From: Actinomycetota bacterium
GTDB taxonomy: Bacteria; Actinomycetota; Actinomycetes; Actinomycetales; Microbacteriaceae
Direction: 5' to 3'
Assembly (NCBI GenBank): GCA_010028615.1
Contig: RHAS01000012.1
Location: forward strand, 1 to 12,547
Length of the DNA stretch: 12,547 nucleotides
Shown: positions 7,409 to 12,547 of the stretch, one piece after another
Position numbering within the stretch: position 1 is the stretch's first letter
Layout: the number at the start of each line of letters is the position of its first letter
The notes under the pieces: model-generated
What the model saw: only the letters and a program-made list of their open reading frames with translations
What the model was told of the DNA's origin: nothing
Database searches by the model: none
Translations under genes and position numbers: made by a program

Positions 7409-7917
7409 ATGGAATTCTAAAAGCCACCCCTGAAGAGCGTCGCGGCTATATAGAAGAAGCTGCCGGAATCTTGAAGCACAGAAGGCGCAAGGAAAAAACC
7501 GAGCGCAAGCTTGAAGCGATGAAGGCTAATCTAACTCGCCTGAATGATTTAGCTGGTGAAGTTAGAAGACAACTGCGACCTTTAGGCCAGCAAGCAGAGA
7601 CTGCGAGACAGGCTCAAGGCATTGCCAGCGTGGTTCGCGATGCAAAATCCAGATTATTAGCCGCCGACATGGTGGATCTAATCAACGGTCTTGAAGAAAC
7701 CTCCCAATCGGAAGCTAATCGTAAAGCCGAAAGAAACATTCTGCAGCAGCAGCTTGATGAAAATAACGCCCGTCTAACTGAACTCGAGAATCTGCAGATG
7801 TCCAGCGAGGTAGAAACTGCGCGTAGCCTCGCCTTCGCCTTCGATTCGGTGCTGCAGCGTTTTCGCTCGATGTTGGCAATTGCTAATCAACGGGTTGCCC
7901 TATTGGAGAATCGATGA
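7405..7917 (+). CDS. smc: SMC fragment 2: head edge and proximal coiled coil
   Basis: This frame takes over at TTA GAT GGA (7405-7413), reading [19 protein letters not shown], the conserved continuation of the SMC N-lobe after the Q-loop. It then enters the coiled coil with [16 protein letters not shown] and heptad-rich sequence, and stops at TGA 7915-7917 after RVALLENR. There is no natural start codon at its beginning; a TTG at 7471 is internal. It is a piece of smc, not a separate gene. Confidence 0.75.
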   Translation, partial: LDGILKATPEERRGYIEEAAGILKHRRRKEKTERKLEAMKANLTRLNDLAGEVRRQLRPLGQQAETARQAQGIASVVRDAKSRLLAADMVDLINGLEETSQSEANRKAERNILQQQLDENNARLTELENLQMSSEVETARSLAFAFDSVLQRFRSMLAIANQRVALLENR

Positions 7918-10321
7918 ATTTGATAATAAAGCAGCACAAAAATCAAAAGAAATTTCTGAGTATGACGCAAGGTTGGCTTCACTCTCCGGTGAAATCACTT
8001 TGGCTCAAGCCAGAGTTGATTCTCTGAAAGAAGAGTATGCACGTCAGGAAGAAACTGTTGCCGATGCGACGCGACGCTTCCAAGATGCCGAGTTGGCACT
8101 TCGCGAATTAGAACAAGAGCACAACCGGAATCAACCCAGTGATAACAGCTACGAAACTAAATATGAGTTGGCTACCAAAGCTGTTGCCGAAGCCACCAGC
8201 GCTATTGAGCAAACTAGAGAGCAGTTACATCAAGCAGAGCGCGAACGTGATTCATTAGTTTCAAAGCGCAGCACACTGGATCTGACTCTTGAGCAAAAAG
8301 ATGGAACCAGCGAATTAACCAGTGCAGGGCTTAGAGGTATCCGTGGCCTATTGGCAAATCACATGCGAATCGAGCCAGGTTACGAAGCTGCCATTGCGGC
8401 AGCGCTCGGTAGTTTGGCAGATGCGATTGTCGCTGATTCTAGGGATGAAGCTCTCCAGGCTATCGATCACCTGAAGCAAACCGACGGCGGTTGGGCTCAA
8501 TTGGTGATCGCCGATATTGAAAACCAGCTAAAGCCGGAACAGCTTCCAAATCTTGATGGTGCAATAAATGCTGTGGACGTAGTTAGTGCACCGAGTGGTA
8601 TTTTGGCAACCCTTCGAAATGTGGTAATCGTAAGCGACATCAACGCCGCCAGAAACCTCTACAACCGCGGACAGCTAAGTTCCGAGCTAGTAGTCATCAC
8701 CAAATCAGGCGATGTGATTACCGAGTCGGTGATTCGCGGTGGTTCAGGTCAGCAACCTTCAAAGGTTGAGCTGGTCGCTGCGCGCGATGCCGCAGAAGCT
8801 TCTTTGGCGGAGGTAACCAATCGTATTGAGCAGCTTCGAGCAGAATTGGTTTCCAAACGTCAGGCGGAGAGCGCTGCCAAAGAGGCTGCCGCTAGGGCTT
8901 TAGCTGAACTAAAGCGTCACGATTCTGATCTAGCTGCCAATGCAGAGAAACTTGGTAAGGCCAGAGTTCAACTTGAAGCATTAGAGGGCGAGAAGAATCG
9001 TTTGGCTAGCGTGCTAGATCAAATGAGCACGGCAATTGCTACTGCTGAGCAGCAGGTCGAGGCCACCAAATCAAACTATGCCCAGTTCACTAACACCGAG
9101 CGGCCCGCCGCAGACCTGGGTGATCGTGAACAACTAGCCGCAGCGTTAGAGAACGCTCGCGCAAAAGAACTAGATATTCGGGTGGAGCTAGGTTCAGCAA
9201 ATAAGCGACTTCGCGTTGAAAGCGATAGAGCCACTGGTTTACGCAATCAGATCAATGAAGCGCTAGGCGCAATAGAGCAAGCCAAGCTTCAGGCAGCGAA
9301 CCGCGCTCAACAATTACAAAACGCTAGAAATGTTTTGCAATCGCTACCGACCGTTATTAGCGCTATCGAGGCCTCCGCGCAGGTTGCCAAGATTGCGCTG
9401 CACGATTTAGAGAGTAAGCGTAAGAATCAGAACGAAGAATTGGTCACGCTCAGGGGCGAGACCGCAACCTTGATGAATCGACTAAGTCAACTGACCGAGT
9501 CGGTGCACGATATTGAGTTGGCTAACCACGAGAAGCGTTTGAATCTAAGTAATCTTTCCGCTCGGGCAACCGAAGAGCTAGGACTCGACCAGCACACGCT
9601 CATCAACGAGTTCGGTCCAGAACAGCTAATCCCTGATCCAGATAATCCAGATGCTCCAAAGATGTTTAACCGCGCCGAGCAGCAAAAGCGCCTGCACGAA
9701 GCAGAACGACTCCTTGACCGCTTAGGTAAGGTGAACCCGCTTGCTCTAGAAGAGTTCGCAGCTTTGGAACAGCGTCACGCCTTCTTGACTGAGCAACTTG
9801 CTGATCTAAATAAAACTCGCACCGACTTGATTCAGATCATCAAAGAACTTGATGAAAAGATGCAGAGCATCTTCGAAGAGGCTTTTGCCGATACTAAAAA
9901 GGCCTTCGAGCAGGTCTTCCCAGTGCTCTTCCCAGGTGGTACCGGTTCTATCTATCTAACCGACCACGACAACCTACTCACCACCGGTATCGAGGTGAAC
10001 GTCAAACCTGTTGGAAAGCGAATTGAAAGATTATCGCTACTATCCGGTGGTGAAAGATCCCTTGCTGCACTGGCGCTGCTGTTTGCAATCTTTAAGGCTC
10101 GCCCTTCGCCCTTCTATGTCCTAGACGAGGTTGAGGCTGCACTGGATGACGCCAACCTTGGCAGGCTGCTAAATATCTTTAATGATCTGAAGCAGTCCTC
10201 GCAGTTAGTTATCGTTACCCACCAAAAGCGCACCATGGAGATAGCCGACTCGCTATACGGTGTTGCCATGCAGCAGGGTGTCAGCACGGTAATTGGACAA
10301 CGTATTGAAGAGTCAGCGTAG
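7910..10321 (+). CDS. smc: SMC fragment 3: distal arm, hinge, return arm, C-terminal head
   Basis: From about ATC 7910 (IDEFDNK) the third frame runs to the genuine TAG stop at 10319-10321. It covers the distal N-terminal arm, the hinge (GLRGIRGLL through VIRGGSG), a full-length return arm, and the C-lobe of the head: VNPLALEEFAALEQRH, the ABC signature LSGGERS at 10040-10060, Walker B FYVLDEVEAALDD from 10112, and the switch-like VTHQKRTME. An apparent upstream start at 7880 reads out-of-frame sequence for its first ten residues and should not be used. Confidence 0.8.
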   Translation: MDEFDNKAAQKSKEISEYDARLASLSGEITLAQARVDSLKEEYARQEETVADATRRFQDAELALRELEQEHNRNQPSDNSYETKYELATKAVAEATSAIEQTREQLHQAERERDSLVSKRSTLDLTLEQKDGTSELTSAGLRGIRGLLANHMRIEPGYEAAIAAALGSLADAIVADSRDEALQAIDHLKQTDGGWAQLVIADIENQLKPEQLPNLDGAINAVDVVSAPSGILATLRNVVIVSDINAARNLYNRGQLSSELVVITKSGDVITESVIRGGSGQQPSKVELVAARDAAEASLAEVTNRIEQLRAELVSKRQAESAAKEAAARALAELKRHDSDLAANAEKLGKARVQLEALEGEKNRLASVLDQMSTAIATAEQQVEATKSNYAQFTNTERPAADLGDREQLAAALENARAKELDIRVELGSANKRLRVESDRATGLRNQINEALGAIEQAKLQAANRAQQLQNARNVLQSLPTVISAIEASAQVAKIALHDLESKRKNQNEELVTLRGETATLMNRLSQLTESVHDIELANHEKRLNLSNLSARATEELGLDQHTLINEFGPEQLIPDPDNPDAPKMFNRAEQQKRLHEAERLLDRLGKVNPLALEEFAALEQRHAFLTEQLADLNKTRTDLIQIIKELDEKMQSIFEEAFADTKKAFEQVFPVLFPGGTGSIYLTDHDNLLTTGIEVNVKPVGKRIERLSLLSGGERSLAALALLFAIFKARPSPFYVLDEVEAALDDANLGRLLNIFNDLKQSSQLVIVTHQKRTMEIADSLYGVAMQQGVSTVIGQRIEESA

Positions 10322-10326
10322 CCAAT

Positions 10327-11247
10327 ATGTTCTGGCGTAGGAAAAATAGTTCCGAGAGTCAAAACCAGCCAACTGAAAAGAAAAATCTCGGAGCTTCAAT
10401 CAGGTCAGTATTTTCTAGGGTCAAATTTGATCTGGAAGATCTTGATTCTTTAGAAGATGTCTTGATTCAGGCTGACTTCGGTGTCGATGCTGCAGCCGAT
10501 TTGGTCGCCGAATTGAAATCAAGAGCGAAAAGACAAGCGGTTTCAAGCGAATTAGAACTTCGTGAACTCTTAGCATCAATACTTATCGAACGGCTAACTA
10601 GAGGCGATAGTGAACTAAACCTAGAAGAGGCTGAATTACCCAAGGTCATCTTGGTGGTTGGAGTCAATGGTGCTGGTAAGACGACAACAATAGGAAAACT
10701 TGCCAACTACCTAACCAAATCTGGAGCTAAGGTAACCATAGCCGCCGCCGACACTTTTAGAGCAGCTGCGGTTGACCAGTTGGCCACCTGGGCTGATCGA
10801 GCAGGGGCAAAACTTATAGCCGCTGAATCAGGCGCTGACCCTGCCTCGGTAGCCTTTCAGGCAGTGGCAACAGGTATCGCCGAAAATACCGATGTGATTA
10901 TCATCGATACTGCTGGCCGGCTTCAAAACAAGCAGGGTCTAATGGATGAGTTAGCCAAAATCAAGCGAATAGTTGAAAAGCAGTTAGTTGTCGACGAGAC
11001 ACTTTTAGTGATTGATGCAACCACCGGTCAAAATGCGCTTGGTCAGGCTAAAGCCTTTACCGACGTGGCTAAAGTTACTGGACTGGTGCTTACCAAGCTC
11101 GACGGCAGTGCCAAGGGTGGAATTGTCTATGCGATTCAGCGGGAATTAGATATTCCAGTTAAGTTAATAGGTGTGGGTGAGGGGATTGATGATTTTGGTT
11201 TCTTCGAACCCAAAGACTTTGTTGGCGGACTGTTAGGACAGATCTAG
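10327..11247 (+). CDS. ftsY: Signal recognition particle receptor FtsY
   Basis: FtsY is the membrane-associated SRP receptor GTPase that docks Ffh-ribosome complexes at the translocon. The 306-residue protein has a short basic N-terminus (MFWRRK), a helical N domain (about 20-100), then the G domain with GVNGAGKTT (112-120), ADTFRAAAVDQL (141-152), DTAGR (194-198), DATTGQ (230-235), TKLDG (256-260) and GVGEG (282-286). The acidic A domain of proteobacterial FtsY is almost absent, as is usual in compact actinobacteria. ATG 10327 lies 5 bp after the smc stop. It is complete, and its DATTGQ region shows exactly which segment is missing from the paralogous Ffh downstream. Confidence 0.96.
   Translation: MFWRRKNSSESQNQPTEKKNLGASIRSVFSRVKFDLEDLDSLEDVLIQADFGVDAAADLVAELKSRAKRQAVSSELELRELLASILIERLTRGDSELNLEEAELPKVILVVGVNGAGKTTTIGKLANYLTKSGAKVTIAAADTFRAAAVDQLATWADRAGAKLIAAESGADPASVAFQAVATGIAENTDVIIIDTAGRLQNKQGLMDELAKIKRIVEKQLVVDETLLVIDATTGQNALGQAKAFTDVAKVTGLVLTKLDGSAKGGIVYAIQRELDIPVKLIGVGEGIDDFGFFEPKDFVGGLLGQI
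11235..11238 (+). promoter_or_regulatory. Ribosome binding site of ffh
   Basis: AGGA inside the last ftsY codons lies 9 bases before the TTG start of ffh. With the zero-base gap after the ftsY stop codon it supports initiation at TTG 11248 by coupled translation. Confidence 0.5.
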
Positions 11248-11907
11248 TTGTTTAATAATCTCTCTGAAAGGCTGGCGGAAACCTTTAGAAACTTACGTTC
11301 TAAGGGAAAACTATCCGCTGCCGATATTGATGCAACTCTTCGAGAGATACGCCGAGCACTATTAGAAGCAGACGTAGCTCTTGAAGTCGTCAAGGGATTT
11401 ATCGCAAGCATCCGCGAGAGAGCTTTAGGCGATGAGGTTTCCCAAGCGCTAAACCCAGCACAGCAGGTTGTCCAGATTGTTCAAGAGGAACTTGTCGGTA
11501 TTTTAGGTGGCAGCGCAAGAAAAATACAATTTGCTAAAAAGCCGCCAACTGTAATCATGTTGGCCGGATTACAAGGTTCTGGTAAAACTACCCTTGCTGG
11601 AAAACTAGCGAAGTGGTTAAAGTCCCAAGGCGAAACCCCATTACTTGTCGCCTGTGACCTACAAAGACCAAACGCGGTAAATCAACTTCAGGTGCTCGGA
11701 GAAAAAGTAGCTGTCCCAGTCTTTGCTCCGGAACCTGGAAACGGTGTCGGTAATCCAGTGTCGGTAGCCAAGGATGCAATCAGAGAGGCAACTCGTAAAG
11801 AATTCTCCATCGTAATTGTTGATACCGCAGGTAGAACCGGCGTTGATCAAGAAATGATGGATCAGGCGAAGAGTATTGCCAAGGCCGTTGAGCCCGATGA
11901 AATGTAG
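11248..11907 (+). CDS. ffh: Ffh fragment 1: N domain and first half of G domain
   Basis: These 219 codons end at a junction-made TAG (11905-11907). The helical N domain with LREIRRALLEADVALEVV (residues 31-48) and the GTPase motifs G1 (107-115) and G3 (192-196) are normal in sequence and spacing. The fragment lacks the TKLD guanine-specificity motif and the whole M domain, so alone it could not act in protein targeting. Confidence 0.8.
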   Translation: MFNNLSERLAETFRNLRSKGKLSAADIDATLREIRRALLEADVALEVVKGFIASIRERALGDEVSQALNPAQQVVQIVQEELVGILGGSARKIQFAKKPPTVIMLAGLQGSGKTTLAGKLAKWLKSQGETPLLVACDLQRPNAVNQLQVLGEKVAVPVFAPEPGNGVGNPVSVAKDAIREATRKEFSIVIVDTAGRTGVDQEMMDQAKSIAKAVEPDEM

Positions 11908-12547
11908 TACTGACCAAATTAGATGGTGATGCCAGAGGTGGTGCGGCGCTATCGGTTGCTCAGGTTACCGGTAAGCCAATTCTTTTTGCTTCAACCGGTG
12001 AAGATTTAGACAGCTTTGAGCCTTTCTACCCTGATCGAATGGCTAGCCGAATTCTGGACATGGGAGATATTCTCACCCTAATTGAGAAGTCTCAGCAGGC
12101 CTTCGATGAGCAGCAGGCGGCAGAACTTGCCGAGAAGATGGCCAAGGACAGCTTCACGTTGGAAGATTTCTTGGAGCAGATGAATCAGATCAAAAAGATG
12201 GGTTCGATCAAGAGCATGCTCGGCATGATCCCGGGAGCTGGAAAGCTAAAGAACCAGCTGGATAATTTTGACGATCGAGAAATTACTAAAACCGAAGCAA
12301 TTATTCTTTCGATGACCCCCAAGGAAAGACGTGATCCGAAGATTTTGAACGGCTCCAGGAGGCTAAGAATCGCAAAGGGATCGGGCATGACGGTTACCGA
12401 TGTGAACTCTTTGGTAAATCGTTTTGAGCAGGCAGCCAAAATGATGAAGACCGTTGCCAAGGGCGGGACTCCCGCTATTCCAGGTATGCCGATGGGCATG
12501 CCAACTGGCCCGAGGCCTGTGGCAAAGAAGGATAAGGGTAAAAAGAA
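11907..12547 (+). CDS. ffh: Ffh fragment 2: end of G domain and M domain
   Basis: Read in the frame beginning GTA CTG ACC at 11907, this piece encodes VLTKLDGDARGGAALSV, the closing ASTGEDLDSFEPFYP and PDRMASRILDMGDI, then the M domain. The M domain has the methionine-rich finger loop near 12190-12240 and the RNA-binding helix-turn-helix SRRLRIAKGSGMTVTDVN near 12350-12400, followed by a Gly/Pro/Met-rich and lysine-rich tail. It has no start codon of its own and no stop before the window ends. Confidence 0.8.

Larger units (their letters stand above)
7004..10321 (+). pseudogene. smc: Chromosome segregation protein SMC, broken by two frame-shifting deletions
   Basis: SMC is the ATPase of bacterial condensin; its antiparallel coiled coil joins a head domain to a hinge and compacts the chromosome with ScpA and ScpB. 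All major parts are present but in three reading frames: the N-terminal head (7004-7404), the start of the N-terminal arm (7405-7914), then the rest of the arm, the hinge (about 8320-8750), the C-terminal arm and the C-terminal head (to 10321). At 7405 the sequence jumps from SDTGLG to [13 protein letters not shown], skipping the conserved segment with the Q-loop QG. At 7910 the frame shifts again where roughly 50 arm residues are missing. The C-terminal arm has normal length. The start is TTG at 7004. As written no functional SMC can be made; an assembly error is the likelier cause. ftsY follows after 5 bp. Confidence 0.88.
11248..12547 (+). pseudogene. ffh: Signal recognition particle protein Ffh, broken by a deletion; 3' partial
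   Basis: Ffh binds 4.5S RNA and signal peptides of nascent membrane proteins and pairs with FtsY as a GTPase. The gene starts at TTG 11248 (MFNNLSERLAETF). The N domain and the first part of the G domain are normal, with GLQGSGKTT at 107-115, CDLQRPNAVNQL and DTAGR at 192-196. After AVEPDE near 11901 about 28 residues including the conserved DAMIGQDA-type motif are absent, and the frame changes: TKLDGDARGG onward is read from 11907. The rest of the G domain and the methionine-rich RNA- and signal-binding M domain (MGSIKSMLGMIPGAG, GSRRLRIAKGSG) run open to the window edge. Since Ffh is normally essential, an assembly deletion is the likelier explanation. Confidence 0.88.

Noticed and set aside
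7400..7410. Programmed ribosomal frameshift in smc
   Set aside because: No slippery heptamer or following structure is evident, and an essential conserved segment is absent from all frames, so slippage could not restore a working protein.
7880..7912. ATG-initiated start for the large SMC fragment at 7880
   Set aside because: The first ten residues are out-of-frame reading of the upstream coiled coil; homology begins only at IDEFDNK near 7910.
7910..7914. Loss of one copy of a tandem ATCGA as the whole cause of the 7910 frameshift
   Set aside because: It would restore the frame neatly, but leaves the N-terminal arm about 50 residues shorter than the return arm, so a larger deletion is preferred.
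1..12547. CRISPR array, tRNA/rRNA genes, insertion sequence, defence or phage system
   Set aside because: No repeated spacer pattern, cloverleaf, transposase, integrase or nuclease-helicase defence cassette was seen; the only nuclease and helicase genes are the housekeeping rnc, mutM and recG.

Overview
The window reads as a stretch of core chromosome from a small-genome actinobacterium, most likely a freshwater or planktonic member of Microbacteriaceae (Luna-like). The basis is the gene order recG-coaD-DUF177-rpmF-rnc-mutM-smc-ftsY-ffh, actinobacterial-style protein sequences (SMC, Ffh and citrate synthase resemble remembered high-GC actinobacterial homologues), moderate base composition near 50% GC by eye, and very tight packing. 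The lineage is an inference from remembered families, not a database result.

Layout: (1) positions 1-143 hold the last codons of citrate synthase on the + strand, overlapping tail to tail with a - strand MFS transporter. (2) The - strand pair rsmD then MFS transporter occupies 1902-127. (3) A 46-bp divergent spacer separates rsmD from a long + strand gene train: recG, coaD, a DUF177/YceD protein, rpmF (ribosomal protein L32), rnc (RNase III), mutM (Fpg glycosylase), then an 82-bp gap with a perfect inverted repeat, then smc, ftsY and ffh, the last running off the right edge. Intergenic gaps on this strand are 0-17 bp apart from the gap before smc. No tRNA, rRNA, CRISPR array, insertion sequence or phage gene was seen, and no gene-free stretch exceeds 300 bases.

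How the genes relate: the train combines ribosome biogenesis (DUF177, L32, RNase III), DNA repair and recombination (RecG, MutM), coenzyme A synthesis (CoaD), chromosome organisation (SMC) and co-translational membrane targeting (FtsY receptor plus Ffh signal-recognition GTPase). RsmD, encoded divergently, methylates 16S rRNA.

The notable feature is damage, not novelty. smc is broken twice and ffh once, each time by loss of conserved coding sequence that also shifts the frame: about 34 nt at 7405, about 50 codons' worth (roughly 150-165 nt) at 7910, and about 82 nt at 11906. ftsY, lying between them, is intact and serves as an internal control. Because Ffh is normally essential, assembly or amplification deletions are more likely than real pseudogenes. 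I found no convincing undescribed system in this window.
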